Position numbers and translations under genes: made by a program
The notes under the pieces: generated by a model
Told to the model about the DNA's origin: nothing
The model's input: only the letters and a program-made list of their open reading frames with translations
Database searches by the model: none
Shown: piece after piece, positions 23,501 through 36,700 of the stretch
How positions within the stretch are numbered: position 1 is the first letter of the stretch
Layout of the letters: every line of letters begins with the position of its first letter
NCBI RefSeq assembly: GCF_009730915.1
Contig: NC_052476.1
Location: forward strand, 372,001 to 436,000
From: Dioscorea cayenensis subsp. rotundata
Lineage: Eukaryota; Streptophyta; Magnoliopsida; Dioscoreales; Dioscoreaceae
Direction: 5' to 3'
DNA length: 64,000 nt

Positions 23501-23914
23501 TTAATTGGTGGTAGGGTAGAATTTAAAGGAGGGTCCAATCTGGCCGTTTCTTGACGTGCGGTTCTCAGCGGAGGGGCTGCTGAGGCCTCCCCAAAATTTG
23601 TAAGGGCTGTAGTCAAATGTTCTCCGATCAATGGGATTGGGATAAAATCCAGGCGTCGGGATGAACATGGGCCACATGGTAGCACCAACACCAGCACTAA
23701 CAGCAGCAGGATGAAAAGGAATGGCGTGGGGATAAAAGAACTGCTCGTTTGTTGCGCCGCGGTCAAAGGTGGTGGTCCAGTGTAAGTGGTTGCCGCCGCC
23801 ACGTCGGTAAATAGGAGGGACACTGCCTAAGCCTAAGCCTAAGCCTAAGCCTAAGCCTAAGCTGGGGGAGTCGATCTCGATCTCGCTGCTCGCGTGTGGT
23901 CGCCGCCGGAATCG
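23501..23914 (-). pseudogene. Start-less reading frame with Leu-Gly repeat (gene fragment or last exon)
   Basis: A 137-residue open frame ending at TAA 23501-23503 and bounded upstream by TGA, with no early ATG. It starts RFRRRPHASSEIEIDSPS, then has (Leu-Gly)6 encoded by six TTAGGC hexamers, then an aromatic/Pro-rich sequence (FFYPHAIPFHP, MWPMFIPTPGFYPNP, FDYSPYKFWGG). Composition is protein-like and far more GC-rich than the surroundings. Upstream the sensible frame switches (WWGGIGSDIDDSGGDHTR in the +1 frame), suggesting a frameshift next to the repeat. I do not recognise the family. A terminal exon of a regulator or a decayed copy are both possible. Confidence 0.4.
23826..23861. repeat. 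(CCTAAG)6 hexamer repeat
   Basis: Six perfect hexamers, encoding Leu-Gly on the minus strand. The minus-strand unit equals the nematode telomere motif TTAGGC, but position and context point to an in-frame minisatellite. Confidence 0.9.
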
Positions 23915-24140
23915 TCAATGTCACTGCCAATACCACCCCACCAGTTATATAAATAAATTACTTGTGTTTTTCTCTTTTTTTTTTTAATATTTATAAATAA
24001 ATATATATATATATATTAAATAAAAAACTAAGAATTATCTAAAAGAAATATGCTGAGATATTGGAAGAACTTTAAAGATCAAACAATCAACTTAAAATTT
24101 ATATATATATATATATTTCTTATCACAAAAATCCAGCAAA

Positions 24141-25119
24141 TTAAAAGGTAGAGAAGCCAAACAAACCATTTGGCGATAGATTTCTATTGTTCTTGACGCA
24201 TCCGGAGAAATTATGGCCTCCTCCAATCAACTTGCTTCCACATGAATAGCAAAACGCGCACTTACACCTGCAAATTCATAAAATATATATATTTATATAT
24301 TTATAAATGAATAAATAATGGTGACATATATATATATATATATATAGTTGCTCACCTGCATTGAATATTAGAACAACCAGAAGACTTTTGCACATAAAAA
24401 GAGCAATTTGGACACCTTTTCCAGCCACGATTGATAGCCATCTTCACAAAAACCACATCCTCAGTGTCTTTACAAAATTTCTTATATTCTTCACAAGTAA
24501 ACTTAGAATGCCAAGCAACTCTGCATTTAATACAAAACTCTCTATTGCAATGTGGACAGACATTATAAACACATCTCTCTTCTTCATCAACATCATCATC
24601 ATCAGACCATACCAACAAAGCAGAGCAATCATTGAATGGACAGTAGAGCTTCAATGATTCTGGGAATGAAGCCTCACACAATGCATCAAGCCACCTTGAA
24701 TATATTTTTTTAGGCAGTATCTCTTTGCAAATCTCTGGATCTAAGACTCCATCTTTGCATGATGGTTCTGGACACTTTAAATGCAGCATCCCATGATCAT
24801 GCAGACATACAGTGATGAACGAGCTTATGCAGTTCATGCAGTAACTGTGTTCACAAGCCATCTTATTGAACATTTCATGGTTTTGCTTCTCTTCCATGCA
24901 TATGTTGCAGTAATATGTATGTTTCATCTCTGGAGGCACAATTACATAAGAAGAAGAAGGTGTTGATGATGATGTTGATGTTGATGATGATGTTGATGAT
25001 GATTGGCTTGGCACAAGTATGGATTGTGATTTACGTGAACTGTGGTACTGGTCTCCGAGGTAGACAATTGAAGAGGATTTTCTTTTCATGAGGAGGCTGT
25101 TGAAGCTCTTTTGATTCAT
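24141..25119 (-). CDS. RBR-type (RING-IBR-RING) E3 ubiquitin ligase
   Basis: Transfers ubiquitin from an E2 to substrates through a RING2 thioester intermediate. Exons 25119-24356 and 24267-24141, GT-AG, give 296 residues. ATG 25119 is used because upstream in-frame codons start only with TTG. A Ser-rich N-terminus with a (GAT/TCA)n repeat precedes RING1 (CNICMEEKQNHEMF through CPEPSCKDG). The IBR contains YCPFNDCSALLV and CPHCNREFCIKC. RING2 spans the intron (RCPNCSFYVQKSSGCSNIQC, then CKCAFCYSCG). The Cys in SSGCSNIQC aligns with the catalytic Cys of HHARI/Parkin-type enzymes. The following residue is Ser where His is common. There is no Ariadne domain, so it resembles the short plant RNF144-like group. 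Confidence 0.9.
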
Positions 25120-25199
25120 GATGGAGAAAAAATAATATTGTGCAAAGTGATCAATATAATGATGTATGATGAGCTTATTATGTTTCAATTTTATTGTTT

Positions 25200-25731
25200 T
25201 ATTCTGGTTTTTATTTATTTATTTTTGGATGGAGGATAAGACTGTTGAGATTTTGATTTGTCACATCCTAATCTTGACGCACAATTTACGGTGATTTGTA
25301 TGATGTGGATATTTTTTTATTTTTTTAAACAAAAGATAACCATAATTTATCATGAAAAAACAAAAGATAAACCACAATTTATCATGCGGAAATTTTGATC
25401 TTAACACTATATAATTTTGTAGTTATTTTTAAAAATACAAAAATTATCATAAAAATAATCCTCAAATTCCATCTGTCTATTTTTAACTTATAAATTGATT
25501 ATCTTCCTCCAAATAAAAAAATAATTATTTAAAAAATAGATAAATCATAATATAAGTTAAAAAAATTTTGATTTTTAAATTATGAATTACTGATACAGGA
25601 AATTTTTAAAAAAAGTGATATTAATAAATAAAAACAAGGAACTTAACTCTTGGGGAGATACTTCACAAAAAGCAAACTTCTTTGGCAGCTTTTAAGGAAG
25701 GAATCAAAGTACAAAATTTACCTTTTTTTTA

Positions 25732-25776
<45 letters not shown>

Positions 25777-25930
25777 GAATGCTTCACAACAAGGAAAATA
25801 ATCCATTTCCCTCCTTGTTGCACAAACCAAAAGTATACTTTTAAAGACAAAAGGACCTTCATGTTAACACTCTATAATGTTTCTGATCAGACATCATCAT
25901 TACATAATGAAATGAGTTCAAGTAGCAAGA
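25200..25930. other. AT-rich spacer between RBR and NHL genes
   Basis: No gene seen. It holds the (AAT)n microsatellite and, close to 25930, the purine-rich leader of the NHL/LEA-2 gene. Confidence 0.5.
25733..25775. repeat. (AAT)n microsatellite
   Basis: About 14 uninterrupted AAT/ATA units upstream of the NHL/LEA-2 gene. Confidence 0.9.
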
Positions 25931-25942
25931 GGAGGGAGGAGA

Positions 25943-26512
25943 ATGAATTCATTTGAGAAGAATGAAGAACCAAGTCTTAAGAATCAGCCCCATGAATCAT
26001 CCACAAGCTTTACAAGATGTTGCTGTTTCTTCATACTAATCCTCCTCAGCTTAAAAGCACTGGTTGTGATCATTCTTATCATATTAGTCTTTGTCATCAG
26101 ACCAAAACAACCCCAATTCCATCTCCACTCAATAAGTTTTCAGTCATTCAACTTGGATGTAAATTCTAGCCAACAACTCAATGCTTCTTCATCACTTGCC
26201 TATGTACTACTTGTGACCGAAAACCCGAATAAGCTTGGAATACGGTATAATCCATCAGAGCTTGCAATTCTATATGACCATGAAGCCTTTGGTGTTATCC
26301 AAGTTCCGGTGTTCTACCAGCCTCTGAGAAGCAGGAATGTGACAGTTCAAGTGCAGGTCTCATTCCAGCCATGGGAAGTCAGTAAACTCATCAATGGAAT
26401 AGCTCTATCTTCTAATGGTACAATCAATGGTGAAATACATATATTTGGTATAATTCAAGCTCAGCCTCATGCCTTGAACTTCCCTCTGCTAACTATTAAA
26501 GGTTCACCTTGA
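25943..26512 (+). CDS. NDR1/HIN1-like, LEA-2 domain membrane protein
   Basis: A 189-residue frame. Residues 1-25 are polar and end in a Cys cluster (FTRCCCFF). One strong transmembrane helix follows (about residues 28-52, LSLKALVVIILIILVFVI), then the LEA-2 beta-domain (LLVTENPNKLGIRYNPSELA and the sequence up to WEVSKL). N-glycosylation-type sites (NVT, NGT) fit an extracytoplasmic domain. Family members sit in the plasma membrane and function in defence or stress. The C-terminus is uncertain. KGSP-stop may be an unspliced end: a GT at 26508 and CAG acceptors at 26578-26580 and 26596-26598 exist. Sequence after the first acceptor reads VYLDCRV in a plausible frame, but canonical splicing is off by one base. 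Splicing to the second acceptor keeps an open frame to about 26672. Confidence 0.8.
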   Translation: MNSFEKNEEPSLKNQPHESSTSFTRCCCFFILILLSLKALVVIILIILVFVIRPKQPQFHLHSISFQSFNLDVNSSQQLNASSSLAYVLLVTENPNKLGIRYNPSELAILYDHEAFGVIQVPVFYQPLRSRNVTVQVQVSFQPWEVSKLINGIALSSNGTINGEIHIFGIIQAQPHALNFPLLTIKGSP

Positions 26513-27061
26513 ACTTTTCCTGCAACTCAAACTTCTTCTTCTTCTAATTGATGCTTTTGAACATGTTGCTCTTTCTGCAGGTTTATCTTGATTGCAGGGT
26601 ATGCATTGAGTATGATGGTGGTGTTTGGCCTTGCATTCAGTAAAGAAGCAATTGGAGTACTTAAGTCACACAAGGTATGCTTGGCAGACTATATCAGGAT
26701 TTTTAATCAGATTAGTTTAACAGTCTGAATTTGGATTTGTAATGCATTGCAGACTATACTTCTCTCCAGTTTCCCACATATAACACAGAAATGCTCTGTG
26801 GCTCTCTGTATATAAAAAAGATCAAAACAGGAGCTCTATGTTGATAGTTCTTGATTTCTGATTATTTGAACGAGATCAGGAATTTGTGTAATTGTACCCA
26901 GCCCTGCATCATTCAAACAAATGTAGCAATTTATGTACCATAACAGAATGACAAGCTTCCAATAAATAAAGAGAGCAACAATGTGTCTAGTTGTGTACAA
27001 GGCCAAAACTGTGCTGTTTAACACAAGAAATACAAATTCAAACGAGGTCGGCAAAGAATGC

Positions 27062-27702
27062 TCAGTGTGACTTCTTATTTTTCTTAAGCTTTCTGGCTTT
27101 CTTCTCTTTATCGGCCATCAGATGCTCAAATTCTTCTGCGCTGGCGAATGGAGAAGGTCGAGTTTTTTTCTCGTGTTTCCGCTTCTTACCAACCTGCTTG
27201 GACTTCTTGACTATGATACTTTCATCATCATCATCATCGCCATCACCATCATCATCACTATCACCATTATCTACACCCAAGACATCATCAAAATCTTCAC
27301 CGTCTTCATCATCCCCATGTATTTGTTCTTTAGGATGCTTTTCCAGAGTATGAGCATCTGCGACTTCTGTGTCACTACCATTTCCAAGTAAAGCATCATC
27401 ATCATCAGCAAATTTGTCAAGGTCATCATAATCATAACCTTCAGTTTCATCATCCATGGGAACTTTTCCAGAGCCCAACATGTTATCAATTTCCTCTTCC
27501 TCACTGTCATCGTTGATGTCTGGCAACAGGTCGTCAGCATCTTCATCCTCTGAAGCCTTCTTCTTCTTTGCCTTGGGCTTCTTAGATGAAGTCGTTTTGT
27601 TCATGTAGAACCTATGGAAGACAACATCTTCTGGGGGCACATCTTCCTCTGCTAGCTGTAGGATCTCATCCCCAATCAAACGATGATTTGTGTCAAGCTG
27701 CA

Positions 27703-27733
<31 letters not shown>

Positions 27734-30700
27734 TCCAGTAAGCACTATAGGGTAGTGAGAGGCACGGTCAATGTCTTCTAAAAAAAGCAAGCCATGAGGC
27801 CAGCTCAATGCAAGCAAATTCACCGAGCACCAAAGAATTGCATAATTTATAATATAGTACATAATGAGATGAGAAACTGAAAATAGTACATTAGAAAAAA
27901 ATGCCTAAGAAAGTAATTGAAGAAATGATGATGAATTGTATCTCAATTGATACAATTCATTGTCATCTACAAATAGAATGATAAAAACTTTCAACCATGA
28001 ATGGCATCAAAGGATGGGCAAATTTGATGTGAAAACCAAGATGAATAAATGAATATACTATTATATTATATATATAGATAAGATCATGTAAACAATGACA
28101 ACCAGAAACCATAAAGCAGCAGTGAACTGTTGAAGTGGCGAGAGAGTCTAGCACATGTAACAAACCTTTTTTGCAGGTGCAATCTGGGATCCACCATGCC
28201 ATTTGCCCTCTGCTCTCCGGCTTGCCTTTGGTTTCTTCTCCATGAACTTGTCAAGAAATGCACCAAGTGAGAGATCATTTAAGGGGTCACCATTGTAAAC
28301 AATGGTTGCCCCAGATAGTAAAGTACGAGCCATAGTCGCAACAGATGGATGTACATGTGCAGCTAAAGTTGTTAACTCCCACCAACTCGTTCGGTCTGCA
28401 TTACTACCAGAAGCAAAGAAGAAAGTAAACATGCCAGTTTCATATGTTATGATCGATGAAGACACAAACTTTGATACATGAAAAGAAAAAAACAGAGCAG
28501 TGCTTGACATGAACCATTTATTTGTATTGGTACACAATTAACAATTTAACTAGATGACAATTGCATTACAATGAATTGTCTTAAAACTTACACTGGTAAT
28601 TTCAAGCAGGCCAAGGTACAAAACACTCATTTCCAAAAAAAGAAAAAAGCAGATGTTAACAGCTAATTGGATGGACAACTTATCTTTATTGAATTATGGG
28701 ACGAACAAGCATTAGTATGCATCTTGTATAAAGAAATCCAACTAATAAGCAGTCTTGCAGACTCTCAAACACTACTTCAGCCTAGAAAACATGAGTTCAC
28801 TGCAAACATGATAACTGAGCTACCAGCATTTGACCATAAAAAAGGGGCTTAAGTAAAAGAAAGCCAATGATAAAAAGGTTTCAAGACACATTACTAATTA
28901 AATGCAAAGTAAACCTTAGATTATTAACAGAGAAAGATGACTACTAGGTTTCAGGGACACATTTTCAGTCCCTCATTGGCATACTATAAAAAAAGAGCAG
29001 CTTTCTAATGCAAGCACATGAACAACCTCCATGACACTTTTTTTTAATTGCAGATGTTATTCTTTAAATCTAAACAAACCAGACAAAAAAATAAATGGAT
29101 AGATGTGTTTAATTATTAAATGCCATTATGAGTGATTTTAAATGTAAGAAATACCAGTAAGAAGGTTCCCTATGGCGTGGATCATATCCTACAGCAGAAG
29201 ATTCCTGACCAGGTCCTTTGTTAGCATAACCAGATTGGAATTGCGTTCCATCATTCACATGGTCTTCTCCATCGGAATCATCATGAACACAAGCATAAGA
29301 CGCTGGAGGTTTTACACTATCAAATGCAGCAGCATGAGCACCAGAACTCCCTGGTGTTTTACTTGAAGGAACGGCTGAAGAATTCTGAGGCTCTTCTATG
29401 ATATCCACAAAGTGCTCAAGGTCATCATCTACAGACTCATTTTGTAGTGCCATACTCCTGTTGGATGCAAACACTTGGAGCATTACAAACTAAAAAATTC
29501 AAGTTCAGAATTAGTTCTGATGTTTAGAATAACATACCACAAAGGAGGTTTTGCTTTCAGAACCTCAGATAGTAAGAATAAACATCCACAAGCATATTGA
29601 GCAGGTCGCTGAAGAGAAACCTATGAAGATAAATTTTTAAATGCTAATGCTGTCAAGAGATCAAACTTAAAGCTCTTGCAGATGGCATGCTATTCAATAA
29701 AATAGGTGGTTGGGACATATGACCACAATATATATATATCAATGCATATAAGTGCAAGATCATATTATGTAGAGCGACAAATGTATATTTGTTAAATAAG
29801 AACATGAGTCAACAAAATATTTCCTGTAACTAACCTGCAGCAGCCGTTTTGAGAAGGCAGATACCCGTTTCAGATTTACATCATTCTTCATAGCTTTGAA
29901 CAGTAGACCAAGAAACATTTCTGGCTGGACAATAAAAACAAAAGTTACAAATAAATTGCTTAGATGCATGGAAAAAAAAAAACAGAAGGAAGGCAGTTAA
30001 TAATCAAACAACTTAAAGATATATTCACAATAGAGTTAAGCTAGCAAAACGGCTGTGAAAGCATCATGCTGGAAAATAGAAGGCATCCAACAAACTATGG
30101 CTTGTAAAGGTTTAAAACACCCAGAAATTGAATTTGGGTACATCAAGATGCTTAACAAGATGACATGAGTGGACCCAATAGCAGCACAATGCTATATCTT
30201 AAATTATCAATCAACTTTCGAAGACCATGTTTACAATTTGTCCACAGGAATGTCAACACTGTTTGCTCTGTAATTATCAGTTCACCAACATTGGTCTCTT
30301 TGGACCTTTTCAAAATAAATCTTAATTTCTTCAATTATACATCCCTTCAACATATGTATAAAATTTGCATCTTGCTTAGAATGTTTGGTTCCCTTTAATA
30401 ACGCAGAATAGATTAGAATAATGGCAACAACAGAAACCCCAAATATACTCAGAAAGTAGAGAAAAAAATACCTTGGAGGAATTTAGAGCAGCGGGAGTTA
30501 ATAGTTTTGAATACAATGCACGATAAAACCGGTCACTAAGAATCTGATTTCTTGATGAGATCTGATACAAAAGCATCAAGGATTGAACCCCTACATTGAA
30601 ATTCTCAGCATGGACCTGCATGTGAAGAATTTAATTTGACTTGAGAAACTTTAACAACCTCAAGGTTAGTGGTAGTTAAACATAATAACAAAGTTAGTTC

Positions 30701-33700
30701 TAATGGTAATTAAAAGTACATCTGAAATATGCACTCACCAACTTGAAAAGTATTGGCATTTGAACCTCTAAAATATCATCAGCCTCATCACTTGTGACAT
30801 ATGGAAACGCTCTGTTTACTCCCTGCATAAAGATAGAAGGGGATCCAGGGTAGTATTACCGATTCCATTAAAAGATGCTAAATTAAAGTTCAATGGATAA
30901 TAATAAAACTATAAAAGACCAATCAACTTTCAAGGAGAAATCTTCATATGCAAATACTATAAAGCATTATAGCTAGCCTCAATATAGTTATTAACTTATT
31001 ATGTCTCAACGACAAGGGGGATAATAAGGAAAAAATTTGTGAAAAGAGATGGGTGCATAGAGTCATAGACCCGGCATAATGCCATTATGCTATATATAAT
31101 AACTAAAGTAAAAGTGGTGCCCACAAATAGATGCCAAACTGCATAACTAAATCCCCTGGAGAAATAGAAAATACATAATTTTAGCTAATAGTGACTATTG
31201 ATCGAAACACCCAGGGAGATACACATCTTCAACATTTCTTAAAACATTGATGTTTTAAATAATAGAAATTACTTACAGTTAGCAGAGCAGAAAGAAGCCG
31301 AGAATCCATTTCAATGGACTCAATAGGTCCTTTATTATCATGAAGCGAGCTAGTCTTTTTCTTGTTCAGTTTCCCTTTTTCATTTCCCTTCTTACTACCT
31401 TTCGCACCACTTCTATTATCAACACTACGAGCATCTGAAATCAGCACCTGCGATGACAAGCTCATTGAAAATATCTTATGGTGTAAATTTGTATAAACAA
31501 GTTTAGCTAGGTAAAAAAGAAACCAACAATATTCAATACATCTACATTGGTTCCAACAAGAAGAAAAAGCAACTCAGCAGAATAATAATATAAGCATTCA
31601 CAATCCTTGGCTTCAAATTAGTTCAAACAGTGAAAATTTTCATAGGAAACATTACTGGAAAAGTTACAACTGGCAGCGAATTTGGCTTAAAAGTTTGGAG
31701 GTTCTAGAGGTCTTGACTCGGTCAATTTTCACTTGTCAAGCTAGAAAATAAAGAAATTCCATGATTACATTACTCGTGCCTGCAGTGAGGATGGAAAAGG
31801 CCACATTAACATAGTTCAAAAGGTCGTAGGATATTGTTTTAGTGCGTTGAAGACTGCACTGGTAGGTGAAATGCAGAAGTATGATGAGTATAATTTGCAC
31901 TCAATATATAGACTTTCTCTAACTCATGATGAATTAAATGTGAATTATTTTGAACCAATTTTATTCCTAATCTTATTGCTATTGCATTGTGGGAAAGAAA
32001 GAGAATGATTTGAAGGAAGAATGCGTCAAAAGCCCAAAAATTGGAGAAAAGAGGATCAAATTTTAATAAAGAGTGAACAAGAAAAACAGAAAATCTAGCG
32101 CCTAGGCGATACAATAGTAAGAAGTGCAAAACATAAATTATAGCACCTAGGCGCTACACGCTTTGGCACCTAGGCACTACCCCGATTTCAAGTTATAAAA
32201 GGAGCTAGGGTTTGAGACAAAAAGGAGGAGAATTTTGGAGATCAAAAGGCCGGGAGCGAAGATTTGGCGAGGATTCATTGCCAAGCTTTAGTTTTAGTTA
32301 TCCTTTGCTTATTTGATTATGAACCTTATTAATATATTGAGCTTTGCAATTATCATGTTCTAAATATCTTTTCTAGAGCTACAATGTAGCCAGATTATGG
32401 AAACCTAGATTCATCTTTGTTTAATTTAATTAATGCTTGTTTCAAGATTATGTTGGATATTTTAATCTATGCTTAATGTTTGTGATTGCTTTATCACCAA
32501 TTGCATGATTAGTAATTCGATTTGAGACCGAAAGGTGATAATTGAATTAGGTCTTGATTGAAATATCATACGATCACCATAAGATAGAGATATTTATGAG
32601 ATTGTATACATCATTATAAATTTCTAGACTTTAATGAGTTCTATAGATTCATAGTTATCTCAAAGATGATGTTAACTTATCTAATGGAAAATGCTATTGA
32701 TGCTTGAGAAAGATCAATAGGTAATTTAGGGAAATTTGATGACAACATAAGAAATAAACATTGATTAATTGAACTTGATGATCTAGGTGGAATTAGTCTA
32801 GGTGAACTCGGAAACTCTAAAATCTCCAAATATTGATTTCTCTTCATCTAACTATCTCTCTAGTCTTTGAATTAGATTTTCTAAATTAAATCTTTTCAAT
32901 CTCATTAATCAAGTAGAATTAAGGTTAGTAATTTTGGTAATTAATAAACTCAATCCTCGTGGGGCAACACTCTCTTATCATTATATTACTTGTTTACGAA
33001 AGCATATACTTAAGTTATAAAAATCACACAACAAAGTACCAAAGGTATTGATGAGGATGACTAGACAAAAGAAATGAAGGAATAGGTATTGATGCATAAA
33101 GGTATACATCAACATACTTAGATCAAAAGGTATTGAGGAACATCCAAGGCAATGCAATATTAGTATATTACCATGAACTACAATGCTCATACCAAACAAA
33201 ACACTATGGGGAAAATGGCATAAAAAGAAGAGGAAACATATATCAATACAATTTCTCCGCTTAAACAACTTATCCTCATAGCATTATGTGCAAATCAAAA
33301 TAATACAATAAATAATACTAAGCAATCACAAATTATAGAATTAAGAATTTTACCTTGAAAAGTGCAAAGTATACATCCAAAAGACGTTTTGCTACCTTGG
33401 GTCCATCTCCTTTACTACTCAGTAAAATTTGACTCAAAAAGTTTACCTGAAGAACCATGTACACAACATCAGAAGTAAAAAAAATCTTAGATCAATAGAA
33501 AAAATATTAAATTATAATGAACAAGAAAGTAATTAAAAAAAAATGGCATTCATGGCATATAACAAAAAATATTACAGTTAAAAAATATCACCAAAAGCTA
33601 CCCTGAAGTAATATTCAAATTCCTGACTTTGAACCAAGGATAAACAAAACTGAACCTCAACCCAGGCATCACTTGTCATTCAATTCAAGGTTTGTTCTCT

Positions 33701-36700
33701 AACAAGAATGATGCAATGCCTTCTTTTAGAAAAGCATCAACAAATAATGACTTGAAGAAGAACTCAAATTTGGCAGCATTACACCTGTTTTGCAAAAACA
33801 ACTGCACTCATGCCAAAACAATCTAACCAGGTTATAAATTCTTCAAAATGTCACAAACAGGTCAGGGCAAAACACTCTAGGCAAAGGACTCCCTCAAATA
33901 CGACTAACCCAATCTTCAAAAATTCTGGACCATATGAAAAGGAAGAGAAAGAGAAGAATTTAAGTCCATCCATCAAAAGGTAACATCCAAGATTAAAACA
34001 AGCAATGCTTCTTTAATACCATCGAACGCTTATGAGCACAAAATGTAAAATCAAAAATTAACAAAATTAGTAATAGTGAAAATAACAGAAATTGATATAT
34101 GAACACATTCCATGATAGTAATTAATTTCAAAACAAAGCTCAGTAAAAATGACCTCAACTTACAGCTTGATATTTTGCTCGCAAACCTATATGTGGTCGA
34201 AATATAAAAGAATCAACTTCATCAATCACCACTGCCTACGGCAATTAAAGAACATACATATAAGTGAAAATAAGATATTGGAAACTCAAGAAGAACTGAA
34301 GAACACCATGAACAGTAAATAAATTTATCACAGTCACAAATTTGTCCACTTTCATTTTACAGAAGTAACTCAATAAAATCAAAAGTGAGCTAAAAAGGAG
34401 TTTACACCGTAATAATTCAGAATCACCTAACTAGGAAAAGAATATAACAGAAAACTGACTCGTTCTCCCAATACCAAACCATTGGTTCATCAATGGCTAG
34501 TAACTACATAACTTAAATATCTCATATCTGATCTGTTCAGTCTACATCAATAGAAGAAGAATATCTTCACACCACAGACAACCATCTCCTCATTGTAACT
34601 TTATCAGAGCATTGAGTTAAAATAAGCAAGGGGAGACATAAGAGCAATGGCACTATATGATGATGTATTAAAGGAACAAATCTTTAACCGAGCATATCAA
34701 GTAACCGATTTTCTGGCAAGTTAAGGCAATTGAAAGAAGACAAAGTCAAATTCAAATTACACCTTCAAGCAGCCTATTTAACCCCCAAATAACAGACAGA
34801 TCTCATTTCCCCGCTTAACAGAATTTTTATTGAAAGTAGACAGAATTCATGACCTACCAATAAAACAATACTGACCAATCATGTAGAATGATCAGTACAG
34901 TCCTTCCCATTTGTCATAATAGACCAAGACAACTAGTACAATTATGCTATCATTGGAGATGACAGTGAGTTCAAGTTCAAATACCTTCATGTTTGGATGG
35001 GCAGATAAAAGGCATGACAAATGATATGCAGCACCAGATGCTGCCTTTCTCTCTGGATCCCCTAACTGCCAAAACAAAAAATACCACTATTACCATGGAA
35101 TGTACAAGACAAATTTGCTGGCTTGAAACGTTTATTCACTAAAAGGGGGAGAGATTTAATAGAGACAAAAAGGATATGTATAAAATAAAAAACACAAAAT
35201 GCACGTGAAACAATGTCCTCAAGGAGTTGCAGGAAGGAGATACTTACTTTATTAACAAGAGCAGCAAGTAATTTACGCTCCTGCTCTGGCTTACTTTTCA
35301 ACAGAACGTAAACTGTCTGCAAAGAAGAATGAAATACCAGCTCTATATTAGTCTTTAACAACAAACACTACTGTCTTAGGAGCAAACAAAGAAATTTAAC
35401 ATTAGCTCTGCGACATTTTGATAGCCATCAATTGATTAAAGTAGATAACAAACAAGTCATTCATCGAGAGAGAGTAATGAACAAGCCTAACATAAAAAAC
35501 CGTGATTCCACAATCCCATGATAAATTAAGAAGAAAATACAAGATGGATGGAGCTTTATAAAAATCATGGAATCAAAAGCAGTGAAACACAATGAATCAG
35601 TGGAGCACAATGAAGAGATCAGCAGAATCAAGTAGAACATAATCACATCCATATAGCATTTTACAAATTTATCAAGGTGCAACTACCCTTATCCTCGTTG
35701 TAAAAGCATACAGTCACAAAATAATAAAAAAATCAGTCAAAAGAAAATGTACATTTACTGCTCTTGGAAAATCACAGAGCTTGGAAATTTCAACCTTTTA
35801 TGCTGACTAAATACATGAGTTATCATATGGGAAGGAGGTCAGCTTACAGAAGATGCTGAATGCCCCACATCTCAACATCAGTTATGCTCATAAAGCATAA
35901 AGAGTAGTTACAACACAATGATGACATACGAGACTTGAGAGCGGTCAGTAGTGCATAATTTGGCCTTAAGCAACTAATTTTACAAGCACTAATATGTTCT
36001 ACAAACTAGAAGAACAATACTTTTAGCAGCACAAGAGATAGAGATGATAAGAAAACTTAAAGATGAAGGTTGAAGTTCTTAATGCTTCAGATTCCACTAA
36101 GATAAAGAGCAAAGACCAAGTTGACCAGTCTTTCCAATAGACCTTATTCAATCAATTTGTCTACTTAGAAAAGTATGTGAATAGAGCTATAAATCAAAAC
36201 ATTTGTTGAGGAAATTCTGATATGATAGTGAAAAACAGGCCTTTGGGGAATTATAATTATGATGGGCAAGCCAACCTTATACCTCAGGAATAAAGCATGA
36301 GGGAATATTACATGGATTGAGTCAAAAATCATATAGGAGTGACATAGGTTGACTTATCATACAGAAAAAAGAGGATTCACAAACCTTCATCGCTTTGTCT
36401 TTAAGGTTGGGTAACATATCCTTTAGGGATTCTTCAAGTGCAATAACAAACCGTTCATACCTGTATGCAATAGCAAAACAAATATAGCTTCAAAGCAATC
36501 CAACAGATGTATATCATTCCCAAAAGCAGACTACACGTACAATGTTTCCCAGCACCATGTGTAATACAATGCAGCTTCTATGATAATAAGGGGCATATAC
36601 TAGCATCAAGCATGGAAGTTAGGAGGGACTTATTATGATCGTCTCAGAGGATTAACACATTGCAATAACTTTGATTGTTGTCTACGTAGAGACAAGGTTT

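Noticed and set aside
23826-23861. Interstitial telomere (TTAGGC, nematode type)
   Set aside because: Only six units, in frame with a coding-like sequence, and the wrong motif for plant telomeres.
27200-27560. Microsatellite-only region (CAT/ATC repeats)
   Set aside because: They encode the acidic Asp/Glu tracts of the last SWA2 exon in an open, family-consistent frame.
31877-33038. Extra SWA2 exon in the long intron
   Set aside because: Exons 8 and 9 join in phase and in family sequence. The interval has TG...CA ends and a target duplication instead.
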